From positions 1 through 64,000 of the forward strand of contig JAFYLU010000041.1 in NCBI GenBank assembly GCA_017550025.1: 64,000 nt of DNA. The letters are read 5' to 3'. A program made the position numbers and the translations under genes. The notes under the pieces were generated by a model that saw nothing but the letters and a program-made list of their open reading frames with translations, was not told where the DNA came from and searched no databases. This stretch comes from Bacteroidales bacterium (GTDB lineage: Bacteria; Bacteroidota; Bacteroidia; Bacteroidales; UBA932). Positions 32,918-41,945 of this stretch are shown here, piece by piece (the stretch's first letter is position 1; each line of letters starts with the position of its first letter).

Positions 32918-33340
32918 ATGGAAAAGTCAATCATTCTTGCAAACGAAATCTCTGAAATCGCCAGACTGAACGGTTTCATCGAAGATATAGCCGAGGAGTT
33001 CTCACTCACTCCCGATGTAGTCTTCAATCTCAATCTGGTACTCGAAGAGGCTGTAGTCAATATCATCAATTATGCATACCCGAAGGAAGATCATGAATTC
33101 ATATATCTTTCAGCAAGCTTGCATGATGGTTCCATAGTTATTGTCCTTACTGACACAGGCAAGGAATTCGATCCGACGATGGCTCCGGAAGCAGATGTGA
33201 CCTTGTCTGCTGATGACCGTCAGATCGGAGGCCTCGGCATCTTCCTCATCCGCCAGATCATGAATGAGGTCCGCTATGAACGCATAGACGGCAAGAATGT
33301 TCTTACGCTGGAGAAGAAGCTGACGGGAAGACTACCTTGA
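32918..33340 (+). CDS. RsbW-like serine kinase / anti-sigma-type HATPase protein
   Basis: The 140-residue protein is a stand-alone GHKL ATPase with intact motifs: N-box LEEAVVNIINYAY (Asn48), G1 box DTGKEFDP (Asp79) and G2 box GGLGIFLI (104-111). It is the expected kinase for the STAS protein encoded upstream. In classical switches it would also hold a sigma factor, but no sigma factor gene is present in the operon. Last gene of the run; a hairpin follows the stop. Confidence 0.92.
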   Translation: MEKSIILANEISEIARLNGFIEDIAEEFSLTPDVVFNLNLVLEEAVVNIINYAYPKEDHEFIYLSASLHDGSIVIVLTDTGKEFDPTMAPEADVTLSADDRQIGGLGIFLIRQIMNEVRYERIDGKNVLTLEKKLTGRLP

Positions 33341-33355
33341 CATCGAGCCGATGAG

Positions 33356-33377
33356 ATGGCCGGTCGGGGCCGGCCAT
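33356..33377. terminator. Hairpin between convergent operons
   Basis: ATGGCCGG (33356-33363) pairs perfectly with CCGGCCAT (33370-33377). It separates the signalling operon from the 3' end of the fimbrial operon. No strong T-run follows on either strand. Confidence 0.5.
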
Positions 33378-33395
33378 GACAGAAAAGGGTATGTC

Positions 33396-36300
33396 TTATT
33401 TAGGTTGTTCGGTAAGGACGATCTCCGGAGCATCGCTGCTTGTCAGGATGGTGTAGAGAAGCTCAAGGTCTACTGATTTTGGCTTATCCTCCGCGTCCTT
33501 GTAGTTAAAGTTATATACCTTGCCGGTTTCTTTATTCTTGTAGTAAAAATCAATAGGGTCATCTTTCCATTCGAAACGATACTCGTCGCGAAGGTTGAGA
33601 TCGAACCATCCTGCTTCACCCGCAGCTTTATTCAATGTCACCACACCGATACGTGCGTTGGTACGCAGACGCACGAAGGCGACGAAGGCATCGTCAGGAA
33701 CATATTTTACTATACCGTCGACAGCATCCTTATACTTCAGGATACCCTTCATGTGCTCTGTCTTGACTTTGAAGGTCTTGTCCCAGAAGACAATCTTCTC
33801 CTTGTTGGTGGAGATGGTGATATCATACTTTGTGGCAATGGATTTCTTCACGAAAGGCAGGAGCTTGCGTTCACCATTCTGATTCAGCTTTATATTGTTT
33901 CCATCTTTTATGAATATTTGCTCATTCGGATGGTTAGCATAATACTCATCCCACATGTCCTTAGGCATGACACCGCCATAATCGTCGTAGCGGGATTCCG
34001 AGTTGTCCTTATTATGAGCTGGTGCGTATCCGAACACTCGCTCATCATCACGCTTCTTGCTCACAGTATAGATGAATCTGCCCGCCTTAGAAGGATCTTC
34101 TCTCAATTTGTTCGAAGTCTGCCAGCTCTCTGGCATCTCTGACAAGCGTTCCTCATCAATTCCAAGCATCGGAGCATCGATATAAATCTCGAACTCTTCT
34201 CCGAATATCTGGCCAAACGGGTGTACAGAACGACCGTCCGAACCTTTGAAACTGGTAACATCTAAAAGTATATTGACTTTCTGACCTGGGTTGTAGCTGA
34301 AGAGAACCTCGTCTACATTCTCCTCCTTATCGCCATGAATCTCATTGCTTAGAAGTTCAGAAGCTTCAGGTATAGTCTGCATATCGCTCTTGTCATCCTT
34401 CTCATATACCTGCAGCTGTGCAGCGAAACGGAAAGGCCTGTAATGTCCAACATCAAAGATGACAGAACGGTATTCGTTACCTTTGTAATCTCCGGAATAT
34501 GCATTGCCGTTTCGGTCTTTTTCAAACACGTAAGGATTTAAAGACTTATTTGAAGCCACACGGATCACATCTATATTGTACGAACTGTTGGTAAGCATAT
34601 AGATATTATAGGATCCATCTTCCTGAAGACCATATTTTGCTGTACCTGTTCCCTTTGCATTTAAAGTTCTGAAAGCCATTACTCGTCCGTTAGTGCTCCA
34701 AGTGTCTTCTCTGACCGCAGTTATCTCTCCTTCCCAGGCTTTGTCCTCCATTTCATTATATATGTCTGAATCAGGTCCAAAATAGTCATCATAGAAACTG
34801 AATGCCCTGGTGTAAAGCAGGAACTCGTCAAGATGAGCATTATCAGCGCCTACATGGTTGAAGTTCTTATATGAACCATCGTTCTGTCTTTCCTGTAGAT
34901 CAAGAGTAAACATCAACGGAGAAGCTTTCTTCTGTGGAACCAGCATATAGTAAAGTTCCTCATCCTGTGCATAGGTGTTTCCATATAAATGAAGATTCTC
35001 CAAGAATATACGGCGATGCGTGTTACCATGTCCACTGAAGACTACAGTCTTGGTGATTGTCTCGAAGAATTCCGCTTCCAGGTGTACCTCCTCTGTATCG
35101 TTGTCCTCATGCTTAAGGATTGAACGCATGTGCAGACGATGTTTGCCAGGCCCCGTGATTGTGTATGCATATTTATAGTTGATGCCTTCCCATTCCTGTC
35201 CGTGATAGCCTTCCTCACCCTTGATATAGACCGGCAGCTGCTGTCCTGATTCCGAACGTACATCAAGATGATTGGCTGAAACAAGTACGGTAAATGGGAA
35301 AAGGGCCTCAGGGCATGTCTCTGGAATGGTAAACATCAAGGTAACATGCTCATCCGCCACACCATATACCTGAGAAGATATCCACGATGGTGTGAAATAC
35401 TGAGTCTTGATGACATATATGCTGACCTTGCGCTGAAGCTTGCCATGCTTGATGAAGAAAGAGCCGATCTGCTGCTCATTGCCTTCATACATAGGATATA
35501 GACGAAGTGTCAGCGTACCTTCACCTGTACTTGTATTGTAGCTGTTGCCGATATTGTCATAAGCAACATTATTATCAATCCATGTGACCTGGGGAGCTTC
35601 TGATGCGCCTTTGGTACCTTCTGTATACTTATACTTTACCACAAAGTCGGTTCCCGCATACTGGTCACTTGCAAGAACGTAAGAGGTCTGCTCCACATAT
35701 AGAGTCTTTGTTCCGTCCGTGATCTCATTTACCCATTCATCGATAGAAATCCATGCATTATTCGTTGCAGGTGAATTCAGGGCCTGCTCAAAGGTTTCGC
35801 TCGGATACGTGAGCATGCCTGTTATATGGATATTATAATTATGATTCCTGCGAATCATGAAGTTTGAACCGTCCTCACGCTGCATCACTATACGATAGTA
35901 TTTGTCATCAGCTGCAGTTTTGCCGGGGGCATGACCTTTTATGATAACACTCACCTGCCTGTCGCCGGAATTCTCTGTCTCGAAGATATAGTCCTCATTC
36001 TTGGTGTTGATGTCCACGATATCAGACATAAGAGCCTGGTTATTCGGCAAAGTGACGAAGTCTTCAGTGCTCTCCCAATTGTCCACGATATGGAAATGGT
36101 GCTGGGGATGGTGCGGAGCGACTGTTCCGAAGGCAGGGATATTGACTGTACGGAAACCTGTCACTTCAAAGTGCTCTGTTTCCCAGTCATCGATAGTTAT
36201 CTTTGCCTGATTACGGATGAGCTTGACTCCTTGGTAAGTATTATCACCAATTGTGTATTTAAGTGCGGACAACTGGTCATGCATACTCGTGCCATTGTCT

Positions 36301-36764
36301 TCCATCTCGAAACGCGACCAATACACAAGCATTCCGGAACCTCCTTCCATGTTGGCAATCACCATACTCTCGGTCTGGCCAGGGAAGTTGGTCTCATCAT
36401 AAAGACCTTCACTGTGGTTTCCGAGGAAGTGGATGATGCGAGTATGGCTCGGAATCTGAGCCGTATAAATTCCGCTGTCGGAAATACCATCGACGCTTGT
36501 GTGTTGTTTGATTGTAGCAGTCTCGGTACTGATGAAGAGTCCGAACTCGTTGAAGCAGAACAGGGTCATGTTGTTCACATCAAGTCCGTCAGGGTCCACA
36601 GCGCGTGTGGCTACAGAAATCGGATCTGCAATATTTGCAGCAAACTCGATCTTCATATACCCCTCAGGCACAGCCTCAGCCTCGGGCTGCGGAAAATTCT
36701 CCTGCACGCACGACACTGCCGCAAGGGTCATAATGAAAGCAAATATGTATAACAGTCTCTTCAT
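33396..36764 (-). CDS. DUF4906-type large fimbrial accessory/tip lipoprotein
   Basis: The 1122-residue protein starts at MKRLLYIF with a lipoprotein signal (LAAVSC) and an acidic stretch after the Cys. The N-terminal 350 residues have the fimbrillin-like layout (strand-rich, MKIEFAANI, then VNNMTLFCFNEFGLF), followed by about 750 residues of beta-rich repeats typical of DUF4906 proteins. Such proteins end Bacteroidales fimbrial operons and are candidates for the tip adhesin. It is the last and largest gene of the minus-strand operon, 12 bases after the previous one. Assignment to the tip is inference. Confidence 0.8.
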   Translation of the reverse strand: MKRLLYIFAFIMTLAAVSCVQENFPQPEAEAVPEGYMKIEFAANIADPISVATRAVDPDGLDVNNMTLFCFNEFGLFISTETATIKQHTSVDGISDSGIYTAQIPSHTRIIHFLGNHSEGLYDETNFPGQTESMVIANMEGGSGMLVYWSRFEMEDNGTSMHDQLSALKYTIGDNTYQGVKLIRNQAKITIDDWETEHFEVTGFRTVNIPAFGTVAPHHPQHHFHIVDNWESTEDFVTLPNNQALMSDIVDINTKNEDYIFETENSGDRQVSVIIKGHAPGKTAADDKYYRIVMQREDGSNFMIRRNHNYNIHITGMLTYPSETFEQALNSPATNNAWISIDEWVNEITDGTKTLYVEQTSYVLASDQYAGTDFVVKYKYTEGTKGASEAPQVTWIDNNVAYDNIGNSYNTSTGEGTLTLRLYPMYEGNEQQIGSFFIKHGKLQRKVSIYVIKTQYFTPSWISSQVYGVADEHVTLMFTIPETCPEALFPFTVLVSANHLDVRSESGQQLPVYIKGEEGYHGQEWEGINYKYAYTITGPGKHRLHMRSILKHEDNDTEEVHLEAEFFETITKTVVFSGHGNTHRRIFLENLHLYGNTYAQDEELYYMLVPQKKASPLMFTLDLQERQNDGSYKNFNHVGADNAHLDEFLLYTRAFSFYDDYFGPDSDIYNEMEDKAWEGEITAVREDTWSTNGRVMAFRTLNAKGTGTAKYGLQEDGSYNIYMLTNSSYNIDVIRVASNKSLNPYVFEKDRNGNAYSGDYKGNEYRSVIFDVGHYRPFRFAAQLQVYEKDDKSDMQTIPEASELLSNEIHGDKEENVDEVLFSYNPGQKVNILLDVTSFKGSDGRSVHPFGQIFGEEFEIYIDAPMLGIDEERLSEMPESWQTSNKLREDPSKAGRFIYTVSKKRDDERVFGYAPAHNKDNSESRYDDYGGVMPKDMWDEYYANHPNEQIFIKDGNNIKLNQNGERKLLPFVKKSIATKYDITISTNKEKIVFWDKTFKVKTEHMKGILKYKDAVDGIVKYVPDDAFVAFVRLRTNARIGVVTLNKAAGEAGWFDLNLRDEYRFEWKDDPIDFYYKNKETGKVYNFNYKDAEDKPKSVDLELLYTILTSSDAPEIVLTEQPK

Positions 36765-36776
36765 CTGAATCATCTT

Positions 36777-39146
36777 TTAAAAGGCATCTCGAACGCAGCG
36801 GATGGCTACATCTGTAGCCTTCATCGGGTCGTCCAGCGCTTTCGTTCCATCACTGTTCTTCGGATTATATACAGGACCGCTTGCACTCATATAGTAAGCA
36901 CCATTGAGCAGATAGTCGATGGCATCAGCGTTCTGACCACTCTCACCTTGGATATTAATGATAATCTTCAGCTCCGCCTCTGTCGGCAATCTCCAGTTGT
37001 CATGCACCTCGACAGGATCCTTCTTGTCGTCGTTCACATCATCCACCTCCACATAGTTCTTGCAATGGTCCGCAAATGCAATCAGTTTCTCGTCATTGGA
37101 CATATCTGACAGGCCACTATATGTCGAGAGCACGGCACCAAGACGTGAGGCTATCACAAAAGAAGGAGACACAAGTTTTGCGTTATCAGCATCTCCTGCT
37201 GTATAGCCATATTCATCGAGTGCAGGACGGCCTACAGTATACTCTGGTGATGAAGCCATCATACGGACATGGTAGTTTCTGACGTTGTGGGTCTCACAGC
37301 TGCTCTCAGACTTTGACCACTTTCTGTTCCTATATGTAAAAGTGTAATAATTGATGACATAGTTATTGCCACTCTGATTTCCCCTTACCTTTGATGCAGT
37401 CCAACCTTTATTGGAACCAGGTTTTGCACTGGTATAGGTGTAAACTATAGACTTTGTGTCGACGTTAACGCTATTGATGGTAGCTATACTTACAATATGG
37501 TCTCCATCATATCGATATGTCGTAGGGCTGTCACCGTCAGTTGGATATGAGCTGACATTACCTTCCCACTTTTGCCCGTCCGTAGTACGATAATAATAAT
37601 CATCCCTATACGAATACCAAGGCAGGTTGTTGGTGATGTAGATCAAAGGATACTGTTCCACATCCACATCTTCAGTCATGCCCTCCTGATTTGTAACCCT
37701 GAGCTTGAAATAACGGATCGTGTTGTTGGTCGGGATATCGCTGTGGACCGAGATATTTCCGGACACCGCACCTTCTGCAGTTGACGCCTTTATACTTTTG
37801 ACTTCGTTACTATTATTATCCAAAGTTTGCTTTACACTATACTTATTGTAATAGTACGCACTTCCTGAAACAAATGTGACAGTCACCGGCGAAGAAGAAG
37901 AGAAATATAACGAGGTATTGTCGTCAGCCACGTTATACATATAGATCTTCTCCTTGTTCACCTTTAGATACTTGACGGTATTCTCGCCCGAAACCGGAAG
38001 GTTCACAACCTCCCAAGGAGCGGTGAAATACTGGATCTCCTTCACTTCCTCCGGTGTGGTGATATCCTCAGCACCTGGGGCATTGAGCTTGATCCTGAGG
38101 TCGTAGACTGTGTTGCGCTTGATCTTCAGATTCTTTGTAACAGAGAACTGATAGTAGTTGTTGATATACTCTATCTCTTCAGCCTTATCAGATTCCTTAT
38201 ATTTCAAAGGAAGCATCATCACCACTGTGGTACCTCTCTCAAACACATAATCCTTAAGCCATTCGTGCGAATAGCAATAAGCTGTAAGCTGCATGCCGTC
38301 ACGCTCCACACCTTTATCATCCTTCACTTTCACCACATTGAAATACGGACTCTGGGATATGGTCGTAGACTCCCAATATGGCTTTGCACCATTTTCATTT
38401 AACGGATAGCCTCCCTCTGCGGCAAGAGTAGTTCGGTTAGGCATGTTACGGATAAGGTAACCATCCGACAGGGCCATGAGTTTTGAGTCGAAAGTCACCT
38501 TGTCACCCGGGATGATAGTGATCAGAATCTTTGCTGCAGCACGGCGGAGAGTCACTTTGAGCACAACATCATCATTTGAGTTCGAATTATTCACCACCAC
38601 ACGACCTGGCTGGTTTGGCTCTGAAGCGCCCATATATGCAACGCCATCCATCAGGAACATCTGAGGATAGTGGGGGTTCATGATGTGGTGGTCAACTCCC
38701 GAAAGATGAATCAGCCTGTCTGTCTGGTCAAGTTCCAGGAAATTCTTATATGATATGATATTCACTCCGCTATAATAAGCCGACTCATCGAGCGTACTGT
38801 TTGCAATCACAAAGAACTTATACTCAGCATCAACTTTGAAGTCATTCTTGGTCTTATGCAGCGAAACTGTTCCCTGAGGGGTGGCAGACACAGACATCCT
38901 CTCATAGTGGAAAGGTGTATATGAAGAGTTCTCATACTGGTATATAAGCACATCGAGATGACTCATGTAGGACTCGCATGCATTGTCCTCGATTGTGCCT
39001 TTGACTGCTACCCCAGGAGTCTGGAAATGTATAACGATAGATCCGTCATCTGCAGTCGTGTCCATATCTTCTAACACGTACGCACAAGACACCGCCCAAA
39101 GCGCCGCCATGAGTAACGATATTATATATAGTATACGATTCTTCAT
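36777..39146 (-). CDS. Fimbrillin-like lipoprotein with C-terminal FISUMP-like domain
   Basis: The 789-residue protein has a lipoprotein signal (LWAVSC), then a fimbrial-subunit-like N-terminal region (HFQTPGVAVKG; MSHLDVLIYQYE; LRRAAAKILI, the RAAAK pattern of Mfa-type subunits). The last 130 residues contain NWRLPTEAELKII and YYMSASGPVYNP, then AIRCVRD, the signature of Fibrobacter-type major-paralogous (FISUMP) domains. This domain mix suggests an accessory or tip protein. Its start overlaps the previous stop by one base (TAATG), so translation is coupled. Confidence 0.8.
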   Translation of the reverse strand: MKNRILYIISLLMAALWAVSCAYVLEDMDTTADDGSIVIHFQTPGVAVKGTIEDNACESYMSHLDVLIYQYENSSYTPFHYERMSVSATPQGTVSLHKTKNDFKVDAEYKFFVIANSTLDESAYYSGVNIISYKNFLELDQTDRLIHLSGVDHHIMNPHYPQMFLMDGVAYMGASEPNQPGRVVVNNSNSNDDVVLKVTLRRAAAKILITIIPGDKVTFDSKLMALSDGYLIRNMPNRTTLAAEGGYPLNENGAKPYWESTTISQSPYFNVVKVKDDKGVERDGMQLTAYCYSHEWLKDYVFERGTTVVMMLPLKYKESDKAEEIEYINNYYQFSVTKNLKIKRNTVYDLRIKLNAPGAEDITTPEEVKEIQYFTAPWEVVNLPVSGENTVKYLKVNKEKIYMYNVADDNTSLYFSSSSPVTVTFVSGSAYYYNKYSVKQTLDNNSNEVKSIKASTAEGAVSGNISVHSDIPTNNTIRYFKLRVTNQEGMTEDVDVEQYPLIYITNNLPWYSYRDDYYYRTTDGQKWEGNVSSYPTDGDSPTTYRYDGDHIVSIATINSVNVDTKSIVYTYTSAKPGSNKGWTASKVRGNQSGNNYVINYYTFTYRNRKWSKSESSCETHNVRNYHVRMMASSPEYTVGRPALDEYGYTAGDADNAKLVSPSFVIASRLGAVLSTYSGLSDMSNDEKLIAFADHCKNYVEVDDVNDDKKDPVEVHDNWRLPTEAELKIIINIQGESGQNADAIDYLLNGAYYMSASGPVYNPKNSDGTKALDDPMKATDVAIRCVRDAF

Positions 39147-40780
39147 TATTCGTCAATTTCGCTTGTCACCTGCTGCTTCACATCAGCGATGGTAATGATC
39201 TTAGGATTGCTGCCGCTTTCAGGCCATCTTATGCGGTCATACTCACCGTTGATATAAAGGTGAATATACTGCTGTGTCCACTCCTGGTAGTATGATATGG
39301 TAAAGTCAATGTTATTTTTACCAGCACCGTCAGCGCTCAGAGGGAAGACGACGATACGGAACCACTGGTTCTGCTGGCAGCATCCAAGGTCTGCTTGAAG
39401 GTCATTTACAGCAGAGTCGTAGGCTTTTTCACCTGTCAAGTTGCTGCTTGTTACATTCTTATATATTCGGATCTGATAATTCTCCTTCGTTCCTGTAAAA
39501 CCAGGCTTCCACTTCACATCTGTAGGAGCCACAATCTGGAAGAAACACTCAAATGCACCTTCTTCAAGATTATTGGCATTATAATACATCTGAGGTTGCT
39601 TAGTGATCGTGTAGTTGGTAATCTCTCCAGGCTGGAGAGTCAGATACTCCCTTGGCACAAGAGGATTGTGATATGTAGGATATGCAAGCTCGTGTTCCTC
39701 ATAATCCTTATACTCTTTATCTGTCTCTGACCACCATTGTTCTGCATCCCAGTCGGCTACTGTGTACTGCAGCTCGAGGTTGTCTCCGGCGATACTCAGG
39801 ACTTCAAACTCGTAGATATGGTTGCGGACTACGTTGTAATGTGAGTCCTCCACCAACTTTCCGTTGCTGTAATTGCAGAACGAAATCGCATCTTCAAAAC
39901 TCTTATTGACGCGATTTATATTGAACTCAAGACTGATCTTGTTACGCTCGCCTGGATAGTCCTTATTGTTGTACTCGGTCACATAGACGTATACGTTTCC
40001 TGTCTGCTCGTCCTTATAGAAAGGCAGATTGACAGCGGCATGACGATAGCCTCTGAAGCAGTTGTCCTGGTCGAGACCACGGGTGTCAGATACCTGCGAC
40101 CAAGACGAAGGCAGCACGTATCCGGTCTGGTTGTAGTATTTGAGAGTCGCCGAATTGATCTTGGTGCCTTTTTTCTCTTCTGTATCAGAGAGTTTCACCT
40201 CAATCTTTGCAGCAGCACGAAGCAGCCAGATAGTTTCAAGATCAAGACTGCTCTTATTCAGAAGAGGAGTGACATTCGCCTCCTTGACTCCCCACATAGG
40301 GATTGCAGAATTCGCAGCTGAAGGGTCCAGCTGGGCCTGGCTGTATGAAATATATTCTTCTCCGCTCGAGTGATCACCACAGTTTGCAAGGACCATGAAC
40401 CTGTAGTTCGGCTTGTCAGGATTTGTGTTGTAATGCTCCACAAACTCTGGAGGCAGCTGTCCGACAAACTGGAACTCAGTGTGTTCTTCGTTTATCGGCC
40501 AGTATCCCAGATCCTGGAGGACTCCCACGCGGGTTCCATCCTCATCATATACCACCACTCTAAGCTCTTCAGGGATGATACGGTAGTCAAACGGCATACC
40601 GGTCTCAGAATCATAAGGATCTGACCACGCAGCCTTGGTCCTCTGTTGGTCGAGAGCAACGGTGAACATGACTGCATGCGGCTGATCTGCCGGCATGACG
40701 CACTGGTCCGCATCGAATATGCACGATGCAGCCAGGATGCCAGCCAGAAGCAGCATAAGATATTTCACCATTCCTCTCAC
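39146..40780 (-). CDS. Mfa/Fim-type accessory fimbrial lipoprotein
   Basis: The 544-residue protein has a lipoprotein signal (GILAASC) and the two-domain fimbrillin layout: PEELRVVVYDEDGTRVGVL near residue 73, LLRAAAKIEVKLSD near 187 and the VVRNHIYEFEVLSI strand near 318 that also occurs in the Mfa1-type subunits. The C-terminal half is beta-rich and unassigned. ATG 40780 or 40771 could be the start. It lies between the Mfa2-type anchor and the FISUMP-domain gene, so it is probably a minor subunit comparable to Mfa3/Mfa4 or FimC/FimD. Confidence 0.78.
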   Translation of the reverse strand: MRGMVKYLMLLLAGILAASCIFDADQCVMPADQPHAVMFTVALDQQRTKAAWSDPYDSETGMPFDYRIIPEELRVVVYDEDGTRVGVLQDLGYWPINEEHTEFQFVGQLPPEFVEHYNTNPDKPNYRFMVLANCGDHSSGEEYISYSQAQLDPSAANSAIPMWGVKEANVTPLLNKSSLDLETIWLLRAAAKIEVKLSDTEEKKGTKINSATLKYYNQTGYVLPSSWSQVSDTRGLDQDNCFRGYRHAAVNLPFYKDEQTGNVYVYVTEYNNKDYPGERNKISLEFNINRVNKSFEDAISFCNYSNGKLVEDSHYNVVRNHIYEFEVLSIAGDNLELQYTVADWDAEQWWSETDKEYKDYEEHELAYPTYHNPLVPREYLTLQPGEITNYTITKQPQMYYNANNLEEGAFECFFQIVAPTDVKWKPGFTGTKENYQIRIYKNVTSSNLTGEKAYDSAVNDLQADLGCCQQNQWFRIVVFPLSADGAGKNNIDFTISYYQEWTQQYIHLYINGEYDRIRWPESGSNPKIITIADVKQQVTSEIDE

Positions 40781-40799
40781 TTGTATATGAATGTATATG

Positions 40800-41837
40800 T
40801 TAATTCAATTCAGAATTGTTCAGCACCACTCTCCAAGAGTTGATGTAGATGACTGAACTTACCCACTTTCCCTCGTCGAGGAAGAAGGTCATTGTGTATT
40901 CGTCCTGGCGGTCGAGGTATTCCTGATCGCCCATGCCCTGCCTGTAGTAGCCCTTGACAAGCAGTGCATAATCCGCAACCGGAATACGGAACACATCCTC
41001 TCCGGTCTCGCGGTCCTTTATGTGCAGGACAGGCGAATCCCCTGCCCTCATGCGGCCGATCGTAAGCTCGGCAAGAGCTACGCTTACGGAGGTGACGGCC
41101 TTTACATCCATATCGTCGACATCGGCAGAGCCGGTGCTCTGGTGCCATGCAGAATAGGTTATCATCTCGTCGTCGAGAAGATTGTTGTCGCAGTCGTAAA
41201 GACCGTTGCTGTCGTTGATCTCGAAGATGAACTTGTCTGCATCCACATCGTGACCGGACATCTCGTGGAGGAGGATGCGGATCACATTGGTGTTCTTCTT
41301 CAGCGACATTGTTTCTGTAAATGTGCCTGGCAAGGCTTTCACTTCCAGAGACATTGTGCCGTGGTACAAAGGAAGGAGGTCTTCACTCACCCTTGCCTCA
41401 CCGTTTTCATCATACTGCCTGTGCATCCTCACCTGCAGCTCCTCACGCTTTGTCACGCCGACCTTCGTATCGGCCAGCATATCGAAGGATTCCTCGTTCA
41501 TAAGTCCTCCCCACGCCATAAGCGTATATTTTCCAGGCTCAAGCTCGAGAGGAATCTCGAATTTACCTGATGAGAGGGCCTTCTTGTCAGTGGTGGCGAT
41601 TTCCTCGACGAGAATGTCATTCTCATCGAAAACATAGAGTGCAATCGAATTTACCTCAGCCGCAAAGGCGTCAGCAAACTTAATGTTGTAGTCATATCTG
41701 AAACGTATGCGGTAATAGGTACCGCAGTCCCCTTCACCTTCGAAGATGAACCCATCCTGACACGAAGAAGCCGCCAGCGCCGCCGCCACCATTGACAAGG
41801 CCAGCACGATTCTTCTGAATATATGCACTCTGTTCAT
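40800..41837 (-). CDS. FimB/Mfa2-family fimbrial anchor
   Basis: The 345-residue lipoprotein (ALAASSC, lipid Cys about 26) has the FimB/Mfa2 pattern: YYRIRFRYDYNIKFADAF after the signal, VNSIALYVFDENDILV near residue 62, KYTLMAWGGL near 102 and a final YINSWRVVLNNSEL strand. In Porphyromonas, Mfa2 and FimB anchor the pilus to the outer membrane and limit its length. It lies behind an intrinsic terminator that follows the three major-subunit genes. Confidence 0.9.
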   Translation of the reverse strand: MNRVHIFRRIVLALSMVAAALAASSCQDGFIFEGEGDCGTYYRIRFRYDYNIKFADAFAAEVNSIALYVFDENDILVEEIATTDKKALSSGKFEIPLELEPGKYTLMAWGGLMNEESFDMLADTKVGVTKREELQVRMHRQYDENGEARVSEDLLPLYHGTMSLEVKALPGTFTETMSLKKNTNVIRILLHEMSGHDVDADKFIFEINDSNGLYDCDNNLLDDEMITYSAWHQSTGSADVDDMDVKAVTSVSVALAELTIGRMRAGDSPVLHIKDRETGEDVFRIPVADYALLVKGYYRQGMGDQEYLDRQDEYTMTFFLDEGKWVSSVIYINSWRVVLNNSELN

Positions 41838-41897
41838 TTATAATTTGATTTCTTTGTATTTATAGACGTCTCGACTAAGCTCGACATGACAAAAAGT

Positions 41898-41935
41898 AAA
41901 AGGGACCGTCTTGTGACCGCTGACGGCCCCTTTTT
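41898..41935 (-). terminator. Intrinsic terminator inside the fimbrial operon
   Basis: Read on the minus strand, AAAAGGGGCCGTC and GACGGTCCCTTTT form a long stem around an 11-base loop, followed by ACTTTTTG. It lies between the last Mfa1-type gene and the Mfa2-type anchor gene and should let only part of the transcripts reach the anchor and tip genes. Confidence 0.8.
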
Positions 41936-41945
41936 ATATGAGAGA

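Noticed and set aside
29639..33340. Classical general stress response (sigma-B type) module
   Set aside because: STAS, PP2C and RsbW-like genes are present but there is no sigma factor, and the genes are embedded with ABC transporter parts, so the classical interpretation is not supported.
35931..36752. 273-codon plus-strand frame
   Set aside because: It is antisense to the DUF4906-type lipoprotein gene; His/Cys-rich composition is typical of a reverse-strand shadow.
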